NCBI GenBank assembly: GCA_021521415.1
Contig: JAIQDT010002057.1
Coordinates: 310,001 to 374,000 of the forward strand
Direction: 5' to 3'
Length of the DNA: 64,000 nt
Origin: Bidens hawaiensis
Taxonomy: Eukaryota > Streptophyta > Magnoliopsida > Asterales > Asteraceae
Part shown: piece by piece, positions 45,386 through 56,080 of the stretch
How positions within the stretch are numbered: position 1 is the stretch's first letter
How the letters are laid out: every line of letters starts with the position of its first letter
The notes under the pieces: generated by a model
Told to the model about the DNA's origin: nothing
Database searches by the model: none
The model's input: only the letters and a program-made list of their open reading frames with translations
Translations under genes and position numbers: made by a program

Positions 45386-46422
45386 TGTTATGCTTTTAAT
45401 GTTCGAAATCCAGCATTGGTAAGTTTGTTTATTACTTCATTTGACTAACTTTCAACCTGTTTGACTCTTAGCTTAATATTTCTTATGTTATTTGTAGGTT
45501 TCGCCCGCGAAGGAGCTTAGGAAAATGTTGAGAATTCAAGCTATTGGTTATCACGTTATTTATTGGTTATCGCAAACTTGATTTATAAGTAGCCAGGCCT
45601 TGATAGATGACCCGTCTGGAGATGCACAAAAAAAAGCCGAAACGTTGGGTTGAAAGCAAGTATACTTTGAATCTATTTAAACCCGGTCAAACCCTATTCT
45701 TTGTCTTTCTTTAATCTGTTTCCAACAAAAGCCACTTATGACTTTTTGAAACCGGTCAAACCAAACAGAACGGTCAAAACCCAGTTTTAAACAGGTCAAA
45801 CCATATTACTTGACTTTCTTTAACCCGCTTCCAACAAAAACCGCTTTTGTCTTTTGGAAACCGGTCAAACAAGACCTAAACCGGTCAAAGTCCAGTTTCA
45901 AACGAGTCAAACTCTAGTGATTCCAATCGAAGCTGGTTTTGACTTTTGTATTGACCCAAAATTTTGCACCTCTAAACCCGTTCATTAAAAAGTTACCAGG
46001 TCTTTCTAGGACTGCACAGGCCTCACGGGTCTGGCAATAGGCCAGGTTGGGCTTGACAAATCCAATTCATAACGACACATTTTTATCATCCAATAATATG
46101 TTTTCAGGTATTTATATCTTTGTTGGGGCCGGTATGGACTTAACAAAAGTGGTGGTTTTTATCGGTGAAAGCGGAGACAAAAGTGGTGGTTTTTATCGGT
46201 GAAAGCAGAGACACAAATTATGAAGGATTTCTTGGTGGTGTTCATAAATCCGTTATACTTAAAGGCGTTAGTAATATTAACGACCAACTTAATGCCAACA
46301 GAATTTACCCCCTTTCAGACGGCTGGCCCAAAGACAGCTCTAACATTATTCACACACCCGATCAGTTTAGTGTCACCGACATTCGCGGGTCGTTGGTAAA
46401 ACTTGGAGTTCTCGATGAATAA
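45386..46422 (+). pseudogene. Sucrose-phosphate synthase 3' end, broken
   Basis: Three pieces correspond to the C-terminus of family A sucrose-phosphate synthase, the cytosolic enzyme that makes sucrose-6-phosphate. First, CYAFNVRNPAL up to a gtaagt donor at 45419. Second, from the acceptor at 45497, VSPAKELRKMLRIQAI and HVIYW, then a stop and lost similarity. Third, from the acceptor at 46108, RYLYLCWG, KVVVFIGES, then HKSVILKGVSNINDQLNAN and IYPLSDGWPKDSSNI to a stop at 46420-46422. Defects: an in-frame stop in the second piece, a frameshift after RYLYLCWG, and a 34-bp tandem duplication (about 46147-46214) that throws the GES-D motif out of frame. The large glycosyltransferase part is missing. 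A dead fragment with recognisable splice sites. Confidence 0.8.
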
Positions 46423-46561
46423 ATTATCAGTGACTTGTTTTTCTTGTTTTTTTTATGCAACTTCATAGAACTACAAGAAATCGGGAAGTGTTAGGGTCCC
46501 TTTTTAGAAGTTGTATTGACCAAATCTTGAGGAATAAAGCTATTATTAGTTCTTGAAATTT
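46423..46561. other. Spacer with target site of retroposon copy 2
   Basis: 46545-46561 is the left target duplication attagttcttgaaattt. Confidence 0.7.
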
Positions 46562-46958
46562 GCCCCACGGTGGGCGAATTAATTTACGCCCTGCTTGCGG
46601 TGCGCGCATATAATGTATATATGTGTGAACCCTCGGGTGGGCAAAAGTAAAATTGCACTAATTTTGACGTTATTTTACTAATCTCGTGAAAATAACGTTA
46701 AAAGTGGCGGAAGGTTAATCAGGCATCATGTGGTGGCGTTGATAGCCGAAAGACAAGGGCACATGCACCGATCAGCCGGTGTCCCGATGATTGAGTGTTA
46801 TGTGCCTTATGTCCAAGGCTTGATGCAAAACTACTATCGAGCCGGGGGTCTCACCGGAAGCAGCCTCTCTATCCCTATGGGATAGAGGTAAGACTGTCTA
46901 CATCTTACCCTACTCAGACCCTACCATAGCATTGCTATTGGTGGGATATACTGAGTAC

Positions 46959-46989
<31 letters not shown>
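46562..46989 (+). mobile_element. SINE-like retroposon with (GAT)n tail, copy 2
   Basis: The longer of two copies (see 3246-3640). A perfect 17-bp target duplication attagttcttgaaattt lies at 46545-46561 and 46990-47006. It begins gccccacggtgggcgaatta, a short hairpin-capable start missing from copy 1, and ends in about nine GAT units. Only a few substitutions separate the copies, so the family was recently active. Confidence 0.85.
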
Positions 46990-46992
<3 letters not shown>

Positions 46993-47006
46993 AGTTCTTG
47001 AAATTT

Positions 47007-47892
47007 TTTATTGTATTTTTTTATTTATTTTTATATATTTTAACAATTTTTTTTTGGATTTTTTTCTATTTTTTGGGTTTTGCTTATGAGTTTTTTTAAC
47101 CCTTTTTTGCATTAGTATTATGTTTTTTCTTTCTTTTCATTTTTAAAAACTTTTTTTCATTATATGAAAATTTTTTTAATGTTTTTTTTGTAATTATTTG
47201 AAATTTCAACTAGAAAAATGATAAGTTTTGAATTGGTTAATATATGATCAGTGAGTTTAGTCGGATTTCTTTAGAAAGAATATAAAAAGAAGAAAGTAAC
47301 AAATCAATCACATACCAATGGTACTTTATTTTCTCTTTAACAAATACCCTGCTTGCGTGCAAGAGCACACACATATTTAGTTAAGTATAAAAATACCTTG
47401 CTTGGGTGCAAGAACACGCACATATTTAGTTATGTACTATGTTAACTAAATTTGTAAAATGTGGTTGTAACTAGGTATTACGATCCGGTGTTGCGTAGCG
47501 ACATTAAACCATACAAAAAAACATAAGTCAAAACGTTGAACCGCGCATGCACAAAATATAATCCAAAAGTATATCAATCCATAACAAAAAATAATCAAAA
47601 AAGTTAATCCATAATAATAATAATAATAATAATAAAAGACAAAAGTCTTCATTGAGAGTAATTCAATTCAATGGCAAAATACTAAATTTGATCGAACACT
47701 GCTAGGTTAAAACTTAAAATCGGAAGGTAAATGGTTCAGAGATTGGCCAGTAAAAGCCTTTGGTTTAAAGTCTACTTAAACCGATATAAACCAGCATTGC
47801 CGATAATCCGGTGGTGCAAACTATAAACCATTCACCCAATTTAACGGGCTAAAACATTCCAGGCTAGTGAGCGGCAACATGTATATATGGCA
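47007..47892. other. T-rich and simple-sequence spacer
   Basis: 47346-47435 has a 45-bp tandem duplication (taccctgcttgcgtgcaaga type). (AAT)n at 47611-47634. No gene; the minus frame at 47446-47652 is simple sequence. Confidence 0.4.
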
Positions 47893-48000
47893 TTAGAGAT
47901 GCACAAACTAGTTAACCAAAAACCGATAAATTTTAAAACCGAATAGAGTCAAATGGTCAAATAACCGGTTAATCGGCCCGGTTTTGTGTCAAGAAACCCC
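47893..48000. mobile_element. hAT-MITE-like fragment (agaggtgcacaaa family)
   Basis: tagagatgcacaaactag begins like the elements at 51844 and 57351, and is followed by aaccga/accggtt-rich sequence. The other end is not clear. Confidence 0.4.
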
Positions 48001-48016
48001 GTTCCATTATAACCGG

Positions 48017-48079
48017 CCCTAAGCCCCTAACAATGTTAAAATAAAAAGAGGGGTTTAGGGTTTATGAATTGACACAGAG
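48017..48079 (+). promoter_or_regulatory. RRP4 core promoter with telo-box and GGCCC element
   Basis: ttagggttt at 48055-48063 is the plant telo-box, and ggccctaagcccc at about 48016-48028 resembles a site II element. This pair is characteristic of plant genes for ribosome biogenesis and translation, which fits RRP4. The telo-box lies only 16 bp from the ATG, so it is probably within or next to the leader. Confidence 0.6.
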
Positions 48080-49238
48080 ATGAGAGGCATGGAGGAGCTA
48101 CCGTTGAATCAGACGCAGAAAGTGAGGCTGCAAAGAGCACTCGAGTCTCTCTCCGCCGGAACTAATTCCGTCACAGTCGCCGACACCATTCCCGTCAACC
48201 AAGAAGACGCCATTCTCAAGTAATCCCCTAACTTTTATTAGCAAGCAATTTGTGTTGTTTCTTCACTTATTATTATTATTATTAGGGGTCATGGGACTAC
48301 AGTGCTTGATGGTGAGGTTGTCGCAACTGTATGCGGAGTCATCGAGCGCGTTAATAAACTCGTCTATGTTCGCACTTTGAGAGCCAGGTAGGTATTTGTC
48401 AATTTATGGTTCATTAATTATTAAACTATATATATATGAAACCTAATTGTTTGGTTTGGTTTGGTTTGGTATTGGTGTAGGTATAAGCCTGAAGTCGGTG
48501 ATGTTGTTGTCGGTCGTGTTATTGAGGTAAGACAGACACCGGATGGATATGTTGTGTTTTACTACTAGTGATGATATATTTATTAAACATGTATGTATTT
48601 ATATGTGAAGGTGGCTCCAAAGAGGTGGAAGTTGGAGGTTAATTTTAGCCAACATGCAGTATTGATGCTTTCTTCAATGAATTTGCCTGACGGGATACAA
48701 GTACGTACATCTTCAACTATCTTGTGTGCTCATATCATATGATTTCTATAATGCGTTTGTTATATCCAGTAATATTATAGATGCACAAAAATAAGGGTAA
48801 AAAAAATACTCACAGAACTCATAGGGAATCATTTGCAAAAAACTTCAGGTCTGAACATGACCCTGTTTCCATAGCTCTACGTTAGCTCTACCACATCAAA
48901 CTGCTTAATTTTTAGCCATTATTTCCTTAAAAATACCACTCGAACTCAATCCATCTTATGCTCAAAAGATATGTCAGTTGCTGCTGATTTTTATTTTGAT
49001 TGAAGATATGCCTCTAATGATCTCGGAAAGGATCCTGCAGATATATCTTCTGATGTTTTCTATGTCACAACCCCCTGCCAATCTGCAAATTTTCTTTCTC
49101 ATATGATAAGTGCCCGTCTTCCTTTATTTGAACATGTAGCATTCATACATATCATGGGATACATAGACAACATAATGCAATAAGTAAGCACAAAAACACA
49201 AATTTTTAGCTATAAGCAAAATAATAATAATAATAATA

Positions 49239-49269
<31 letters not shown>

Positions 49270-49883
49270 ATCAACCATCTAACCATATAGCATGTGAAAG
49301 TGGCCTGGATGAGTTCAACCATTTAACCCAGATGATTTATACTGTTATGTTGCTCTAAATATATATATTGAATAATAATGTTATAACGTATGTGATCTGT
49401 ATATTCTGTGAATCATGAGTATTTTCAGCTGTGTATCTGTGTTTTCTTCAAGATTGTTTATATTTGTGTATATTTAACATCTCATTGTATTCTTTTAATT
49501 GCTAGAGACGGAGAACTCAAGTTGATGAGCTCAATATGCGTAGCATTTTTGAAGAAAATGATGTCGTCTCTGTAAGTTTTTGACCTCCTTTCTTGAAACT
49601 AGTTTATGGTTTTTTAAATTATTTTCTCTTGAGAATTTTGCTATGCAAAATAAAGTTGAAAAACAAATCAGATTTTCTTTGATTTTGACTTTTGATTTGT
49701 AAAACAGTCCTAAAATGGTAATAGCGTCTAAAACGCTAGGGGCAATTTTCACCCATTACTTTAAGATGAGTTGATTTTTGTTATATTTTAGGGAAAATTT
49801 CACATATATCGTATGTGATATCCAAACTAAAATATCATATATAGATATCCAAACTAAAATCAAAACTAATTAAACATGTATTT

Positions 49884-49914
<31 letters not shown>

Positions 49915-51586
49915 GGGGAGATTTCAAATGAGAACCCCTTTTGAGTTTTAAGAACTCAAAAGAACTCAGCATAACGATTTTTATTTTCGAATTTTTTTTA
50001 CACATGCGTAATATATGTAGGTTACATATACGTAAAAAAATTATAGAATTTTTTACGCACCGGGTCGACTTATTACATATGTGTAACGGACGTTTAAAGT
50101 TGTGTAATCACTATACATAGTTATTCTCTCTCCTCTTTGACTTTTTTGCCACATTTAATCTTAACCACATATTCCAATCCATTTAATTAAATGTGTGGTC
50201 AAGAATTGAGTTCTTAAGTTCTTAAGACTCAACATGGTTCTCAAAAAACCCCTCCTTATATATATATATATATCCAAACTAATTAAACATGTATTTAAAA
50301 TGTTTAATGGGCTAATGTTTAAAAACTTAAGCATGTGAACAAGTATCCCTCTACTGAAGGAATGGATTGTTTCAATTGTATATTCAATCATGAATGACAT
50401 ATTAGTTAGAACTAAGAGTGTTTAGAAATGGCACGGGTTGATCGTGTCCTGAAGTTTATCTAAATTCTTGTAAGTTAAAATAATATGATTTATTTTATTC
50501 TTTTAGGCTGAGGTTCGTGAAACAATGCGAGATGGGGGTTTGCAACTGCATGCAAGGAGCGAAAAATATGGAAAGGTTTGAGTTTATAAATATAATAACA
50601 TAATATATATTGTTTAGTTATCTTATCCCAATATATGCATATATACATATTATTATTTTAAATATGCACGTATATACTTAGAGCATGCTTGGGATTGAGT
50701 TTGAAAAAATCTTATTGGCTTATTTGTGTTTTCAAAAAGTCAATAAGTTAAAATGTGCTTGGCAATCACAAAAATCTTTTTTATTTTAGCTTTTTAAAAG
50801 GGAAAAGGCAGTTTTTCAAAAGCCCCAAATCCTGGCTTTTCAAAATGGCTTTTTGAAAAGCTAATAAGCCAATAAGCATATTTCAAACTCAATCCTAAAC
50901 ATGCTCGTATTATTATATAAATAATAGGCTTGTTTGGTTTCACAAGCCTAATTGAGCTCTTTAAATGAAGCTCAAGCTCGGGCTTGGGCTTGTTTATCAA
51001 GCGAGCTTATTTTAAGCTTGAGCTTGTTTAAGCTCGGTTCGGTTCGAGCTTTTATTGAGTTGATCGCAAATATGTTTGATGTCATGATTGATAGTATAAT
51101 TATTTAAGAAACTAATATTCAGTTACACAGCTAGAAAAGGGTCAAATGCTCACGGTATCGCCATACCTAGTAAAAAAGCGCAAGCATCATTTCTCCCACC
51201 TAGAAGAATATGGGGTCGACTTAGTACTTGGATGTAACGGGATCATATGGGTCGGTGAACATGTTGAAGTCAAAGATAAAATGATTGAAGATGAACCGAT
51301 ACCCACTAAACCCGAATCAGAAAACAACAAATCTCAAATATCAATAAGCCTTGAAGAACAAGAAGAAGCTTACACTCCATTGAAAACCCGAGAAAACATA
51401 TGTAGGATTGCGAATGCTATAAGGGTTTTGTCTACATTGGGATTTACTATCACAGTTGAAGTGATAACTGAAATCATTGATATGAGCATTAAAATGGGTG
51501 TTGATGTACATGATATGCTTGGAGCTGAGTTTTGCGTTTTGGTTGCTGAAAAAGAAGCTGAAAGAAGAACGCGAAGGAATCGGTAA
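48080..51586 (+). CDS. RRP4: Exosome complex component RRP4
   Basis: A complete gene of seven exons: 48080-48219, 48286-48387, 48481-48526, 48611-48700, 49506-49571, 50507-50575, 51131-51586; all introns are GT-AG and all phases join. The protein has 322 residues, the usual plant RRP4 length. RRP4 is one of three cap subunits of the RNA exosome, which trims rRNA and degrades RNA in nucleus and cytoplasm; it binds RNA and has no catalytic site. The N-terminal part is followed by an S1 domain (about residues 80-160, GDVVVGRVIE) and a KH domain with the diagnostic G205-x-N-G208 loop (LGCNGIIWVG). The C-terminal tail is charged and ends RRTRRNR. The second ATG (codon 4) is an alternative start. 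Introns 4-6 are enlarged, two of them by MITEs (49915-50255, 50681-50906). No defects seen. Confidence 0.95.
49222..49268. repeat. (AAT)n microsatellite in RRP4 intron 4
   Basis: Near-perfect aataataat run with one agt interruption. Confidence 0.9.
49915..50255. mobile_element. MITE in RRP4 intron 5
   Basis: The left end ggggagatttcaaatgagaa and the right end (complement ggaggggttttttgagaacc) are imperfect inverted repeats, and ttaagaactcaa-type words follow on both sides. It sits between TA-repeats. Non-coding. Confidence 0.65.
50681..50906. mobile_element. MITE in RRP4 intron 6
   Basis: 226 bp with about 43-bp terminal inverted repeats: gagcatgcttgggattgag at the left, ctcaatcctaaacatgctc at the right, and cttattggcttatt / aataagccaataag inside. 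The target duplication is not clear. Confidence 0.8.
50920..51060. repeat. agcttgagctcgg-type repeat in RRP4 intron 6
   Basis: Words such as aagctcaagctcgggcttg and gcttgagcttgtttaagctc resemble the sequence at 55664-56080 and the core of the hAT MITE at 5333. Confidence 0.5.
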
Positions 51587-51843
51587 ATTTGGGACATGCC
51601 ATTTTATGGTTGTTATTGTTGGATTGTTTATTGAGAGAAGTGAAAATAGTTTATATAGTCAGTCTTTGCTGGAGAGAATTCTGGATTAAATGTGATGGGT
51701 TTGTTAAGTTGTTGACTAGTTTGGTTACAACTGTTTTCATGATTTGCTTTAATGGCTTTGTTTGTTTTCTTTTTGTTAGCATTACAAATATTAAATAAAT
51801 ATTTGGGTTGATTCTAATATGAGGATATTCTCTAAGGTCTATA

Positions 51844-52209
51844 GAGGTGCACAAACCCGGTCTTCTTAAGAATCAGTTCTGGGTAAGGAACTGGGTCTGA
51901 TTTTGGTCAACATAAGTAAAAAAAATTGGGTAGGTTGGGAGTTGGGACTGGATTCTAGTAGTTTTGGTTCTATTGGATTAGTTTAGCGGTGTTTTTTTTT
52001 TATCGGTTTTCGGCTGGTTTAGGTTTGGGTTTTGACCGGGTATAAGTTGAACGGGTTATGGTGGTTCCTATTTGGTCTTGGGTTTGGTTATAATTCCTTC
52101 GAGAAATTGGAACCCAATTTGTACCTGGTGAGTCGGGCAGGGCGGGTTTGATTCCGGTTTGGGTACGCCGGGTTGGGTCTGGAACTGGGTTTTTTTGTGC
52201 ATTTCTGGT
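51844..52209. mobile_element. hAT-type MITE downstream of RRP4
   Basis: Flanked by the 8-bp repeat ggtctata (51836-51843 and 52210-52217). The left end gaggtgcacaaaccc and the right end gggtttttttgtgcatttct are inverted counterparts. The interior is rich in gggttt/ggtttt words. Confidence 0.7.
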
Positions 52210-53576
52210 GGTCTATATACTTAATGCATTATGTATTTGTGCTTCTAAATGTCCATGAGGAAACAATTTTATGTTCGTTACAAGTTAGCGATAAGAACAG
52301 AAAACAACGATAATTGATATATGTAACCGAACATTTGTTTTCTTCATTAAGATCTGAATGGTTAATAAAACAAAAATTAAGGTTATACGTTGAAGTCTGA
52401 ATAAATCAGATGTAACAAACAAAAAGCCCCTTAACGTGGCTCATGTTTTTAGAAACTATTTATGCAGTATAGTTGTGTGTATCTTTTTTTATCTCAACCC
52501 GTCATATCTTCTTCAACTATATATTCCCAACTCTTTCCCTTTCACTTTATCTTCCACCAGAGCCAGCCAGCGATTGCTTCCTCTTCATTCATCTCGATTG
52601 CATCTTCTTATGTTTCTTTAACCAACATCTGCGGTGTTTTAGTTTCTGATTTCAGTTTCATATCAATCCCCCTTTCCAAGTTGCGAAAAGAAATAAATAT
52701 TGCAAATAAATTACAACTTTTTAACGGAAAAAAAATAACATCTTTACAAATACGCAAGTATAGGCCTGCCTGCATTATGTGCCTCGCAGTTTTATCGAGC
52801 CTTTTGAAGTTGATGTAAGGTGCACAGAAGTCTCTTGTGATTCATTTAATGTTGTAATGCCTCTATTGGTCAAACGGGTCAAAATATGAGCCCCTCCAAA
52901 GAAAAGAAGCCTGGTTTGGACAATCTGCGAACTGATGCGGCTGAGGGTATGCTGGTAATTTGCATTAAGGTGGTATCTCTCTTAAGGATCCATAATTTTT
53001 TTTCCGAGAAGAATAAGTAGTCAAGTATATTACATCTTTATAACTAGAACCATTAAGTTAAAGACAAAAAGATTAGCAGAGCTAATGAATAATAATATAG
53101 TAATATAATTATGACCATCAAGCCAAAAGCTTTTATAAGACTGATTTATAATGCACCAAGAAATCTAATCTTTTAACGCATAATTTCTAATATGTTACTA
53201 TAATCTTATGCATTATATATTCATTATACTTTTAAAATCTTGTGATCTTTGGCATAATTCGGTGCCGGTACCAATCGGTACCCGTACCGAAAACGCTCAT
53301 CCATAGTTGTAAATGGGATTAGCCTAATGAAAAGTTAAGTTTTGTAGATGGAAAAGAGAGATATTAGTGTTTTAATGAAAAGTTAAGTTTGACTGGGTTG
53401 TGAATGGTAGTAGCCTAAGCCATTTTTCTATTAAATAAAACATCCTAGTACGCTCTTATTTGCTACTGTTAGTTTCATAATAATACATTAATTACTTTCA
53501 ACTAGGCAGTTTGATGGATAATCAGATACACAAGGTAGTTGAACTTGTTCGTGCCAGACAGTTGCAAGCAGCTCAC
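52210..53576. other. Region between RRP4 and the MOS14 fragment; possible mTERF4 leader
   Basis: A TATA-like actatatattcc at about 52518 is followed by a CT-rich leader (tcttccaccagagcc...). This could be the start of the mTERF4 transcript with leader introns, since a splice acceptor precedes the mTERF4 ATG at 54171. The frame at 52462-52818 has no recognisable domain. Confidence 0.35.
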
Positions 53577-53673
53577 CTGATTTGCTTATTGGTGGCTTTT
53601 GTTGCACTATCATATTCTGGATGTGCAGCAACTTCTAGTAATGCATGAACAATCATCATGGATTCGTTTGAAC
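53577..53673 (-). pseudogene. MOS14/transportin-SR (TNPO3-like) exon fragment
   Basis: Between a cacag acceptor and a gtgagc donor on the minus strand: GSNESMMIVHALLEVAAHPE then YD. This matches an internal HEAT-repeat segment of plant MOS14, the importin that carries SR splicing factors to the nucleus. After EYD the family sequence (which continues into a NFWH motif) is replaced by unrelated residues. A single exon with no neighbours; a transposed or decayed fragment. Confidence 0.55.
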
Positions 53674-54199
53674 CTGTGCATAAAGTCAAATGTTAAAATT
53701 AAAGTTATAATGCAAAATGAGTAAATTAATTTTTCAATATCTAGAATGAATAATCAAGTATCATACCAGTTGCAATCAATTCAACATAGGGTCATGGTTG
53801 GAGAAGGTATGCTAGTAATGTTATAACATGGATTTTTTAATTATAATTTAACTTAAAGGGTATAATAGTAAAACTGTAATTTTCTTTTCTTTTCTTTCCT
53901 TTCAAACTTGGGAACACATAAAATGTTTAATTTTCTTTTCATTTCTTTTCTTTCATTTTCATTAAACTCGGGAACACGAAATAAAATCTCATATTTTCCT
54001 TTCTTTTCTCTTTTAATTTTCCTTCCTTTCTTCTCACTCTTTAAATGGACTTGGGAACATATAATATCTTCATTTCATTCTTTCTAATTTACTTCATAAA
54101 TATACTGTATATTTACAACCTGTTTCTTGTAAATAGTTTAACTTCTTAACAACACTTGCAATATTACAGGCTGCAGATTCTTTTGGATGCACAACAAGC
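53674..54199. other. mTERF4 upstream region
   Basis: Contains a C/T-rich tract (53880-54060, repeated ttcttttctttc words) and, at 53808-53850, a segment shared with 36780-36825. A probable splice acceptor ttacag at 54166-54171 ends a leader intron, leaving a short leader before the ATG. Confidence 0.4.
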
Positions 54200-55477
54200 A
54201 TGAAGATCATAGGCTATAACTGCATACCCAAATCAAGTATGTTAATCGTGCACCATGAGATATCTTCCCTTATGTTTCTCAAGCCAACAACCGTTGATGT
54301 TATGAAAGAACGGGTCGATTTTCTTCACACATTAGGGTTAACAATTGAAGATATAAACAACTACCCTCTTGTTCTTGGTTGTAGTGTCAAGAAAAACATG
54401 ATTCCGGTTCTTGATTATTTAGGTAAACTAGGCGTCAAACGGTCAAACTTAACCGAGTTTTTAAGACGATACCCTCAAGTTCTTCACTCGAGTGTTGTAG
54501 TCGATCTCGCACCCGTTGTTAAGTATCTGGAAGGTATGGATATTAAACTGAACGATATTCCACGCGTTCTTGAAAGGTACCCGGAAGTTTTAGGGTATAA
54601 ACTCGAGGGTACAATGAGCACGTCGGTAGCGTATTTAGTTGGAATTGGGGTTTCGAGACGGGAAATTGGTGGAATTTTAACGAGATATCCTGAGATTTTA
54701 GGAATGCGAGTCGGGAGAGTGATCAAACCGTTCGTTGAGTATCTTGAAAGTGTAGGAATCCCGACATTAGCGGTGGCCCGTTTGATTGAAAAACGACCTC
54801 ACATACTTGGGTTCGGGTTAAACGATCGTATCAAACCGAATGCCAAGTTTTTAACCGAGTTTGGTGTCCGGGAATCGTTTATTTGTTCAATAATCGCACA
54901 ATATCCTGAAATTATCGGGCTCGATCTTGGCCCAAAGCTATCTAAACAGCTAAGTTTCCTTACATCGCTCGTTAATCTGACCCATGAAGATTTCGGGAAA
55001 GTTATTGAAAAGATGCCACAAATTGTAAGTTTAAGTAACGCGGCTGTCGTGAAGCATGTCGAGTTTTTGAAAACATGTGGGTTTTCCGAAACACAAGTGA
55101 AAAAAATGGTTATTTTGTGTCCACAAATTCTTGCTTTGAATATGGATATTATGAAATTGAATTTTGATTATTTTCTTAAGATGGGTCGGCAGTTGGATGA
55201 GTTGGTTGATTTCCCGGCTTTTTTTACTTACGGTTTGGAGTCGACTATAAAACCGAGGCATCAAATGGTTGCTAAAATGGGACTTAAATGTTCACTTGCG
55301 TGGCTTCTTAATTGTTCAGATAGTAAATTTGAGGAAAGGATGAGATATGACACGATAGATGTTGATGAGATGGAAACCAACTCATCATTTGACATGAATA
55401 GTTTGATGCGGCCTATGAATAATGAGTCAGATTCTGAGTATGATGATGATGAAGATAGTGACGAGGAGTATTTGTAA
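54200..55477 (+). CDS. MTERF4: mTERF-family organellar transcription termination factor, mTERF4 (BSM/RUG2) type, with shortened N-terminus
   Basis: An intact frame of 425 residues in one exon. Members of this branch act in chloroplasts and mitochondria, and BSM/RUG2 is needed for plastid intron splicing and leaf development. The core (about residues 34-370) is a row of mTERF repeats with the family words VDFLHTLGLTIEDINNYPLV, EFLRRYPQVLHSSV, RYPEVLG, RYPEILGMRVGR and CPQILALN. The C-terminus has the typical DFPAFFTYGLESTIKPRH, SLAWLLNCSD and a final acidic tail (SDSEYDDDEDSDEEYL). The start resembles the family start (MKI... VH), but only about 30 residues separate it from the first repeat, where the Arabidopsis protein of about 500 residues has more than 100; the basic, Ser-rich linker is missing. 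Whether the remaining start still targets an organelle is uncertain. The frame is otherwise undamaged. Confidence 0.9.
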   Translation: MKIIGYNCIPKSSMLIVHHEISSLMFLKPTTVDVMKERVDFLHTLGLTIEDINNYPLVLGCSVKKNMIPVLDYLGKLGVKRSNLTEFLRRYPQVLHSSVVVDLAPVVKYLEGMDIKLNDIPRVLERYPEVLGYKLEGTMSTSVAYLVGIGVSRREIGGILTRYPEILGMRVGRVIKPFVEYLESVGIPTLAVARLIEKRPHILGFGLNDRIKPNAKFLTEFGVRESFICSIIAQYPEIIGLDLGPKLSKQLSFLTSLVNLTHEDFGKVIEKMPQIVSLSNAAVVKHVEFLKTCGFSETQVKKMVILCPQILALNMDIMKLNFDYFLKMGRQLDELVDFPAFFTYGLESTIKPRHQMVAKMGLKCSLAWLLNCSDSKFEERMRYDTIDVDEMETNSSFDMNSLMRPMNNESDSEYDDDEDSDEEYL

Positions 55478-55663
55478 GCAGGTTTAGTGGAGCAGTCTGG
55501 AAGAGCAAAATATTATCCGGTATGTAATATGTTTCGGTTTCAGATTATGTTTGCTAACTTTTGTTTGTAATGAATTGGTTTTTTACAGTTTGTGAGGAAT
55601 GAGTGAGTATTTAGGTGTTGTTTAAGGATGAAGTGATGTTGCGTGTAAGAACTAATTATGAAA
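55478..55663 (+). other. mTERF4 3' flank
   Basis: Probable 3' untranslated region; no clear poly(A) signal was chosen. Confidence 0.3.
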
Positions 55664-56080
55664 AGCAACAACTCGTGAGCCGAGCCGAGCTCGGGTTTAT
55701 CTAAGCTTAAGCTTGTCTATAAGAGTGCCTGAGCTCGGCTTGTTTTGAGCTCTATGTCTTAAGCTCGAGCTCAACTTGTGAGTAATTATTCAAGCTCGAG
55801 CTTGGCTCCGTCTCACCTTTTTTTGTCATTTATTAATGATATAATTATTTTATGTATATATATTTACAATTCTTTAATAATCAAATATTTATTATTTACT
55901 TATATTATCGTAATTTTATATATAATATCGAGCCTATTATTCATATAAATGTAATAATTATTTAGCCTCGCGAGCCTAGTTTGGCTTGATATGTGAAGCT
56001 CAGGCTCGGGCTTGTTTATTAAGTAAGCTCCAATGCAGGCTTGGGCTTGTTTAAGCTCGACTATGTTCTAAAACGATCTG
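55664..56080. repeat. gagctcgagctc-rich repeat element
   Basis: Starts gtgagccgagccgagctcgg and ends with gcttgtttaagctcgac words; AT-rich centre. Resembles the core of the hAT MITE at 5333. Boundaries uncertain. Confidence 0.5.

Noticed and set aside
51370..51854. Frames around the last RRP4 exon
   Set aside because: Antisense or out-of-frame shadows of exon 7 and its flank.
54484..55264. Minus-strand frames under mTERF4
   Set aside because: Antisense of a well-supported coding exon, with no domain of their own.
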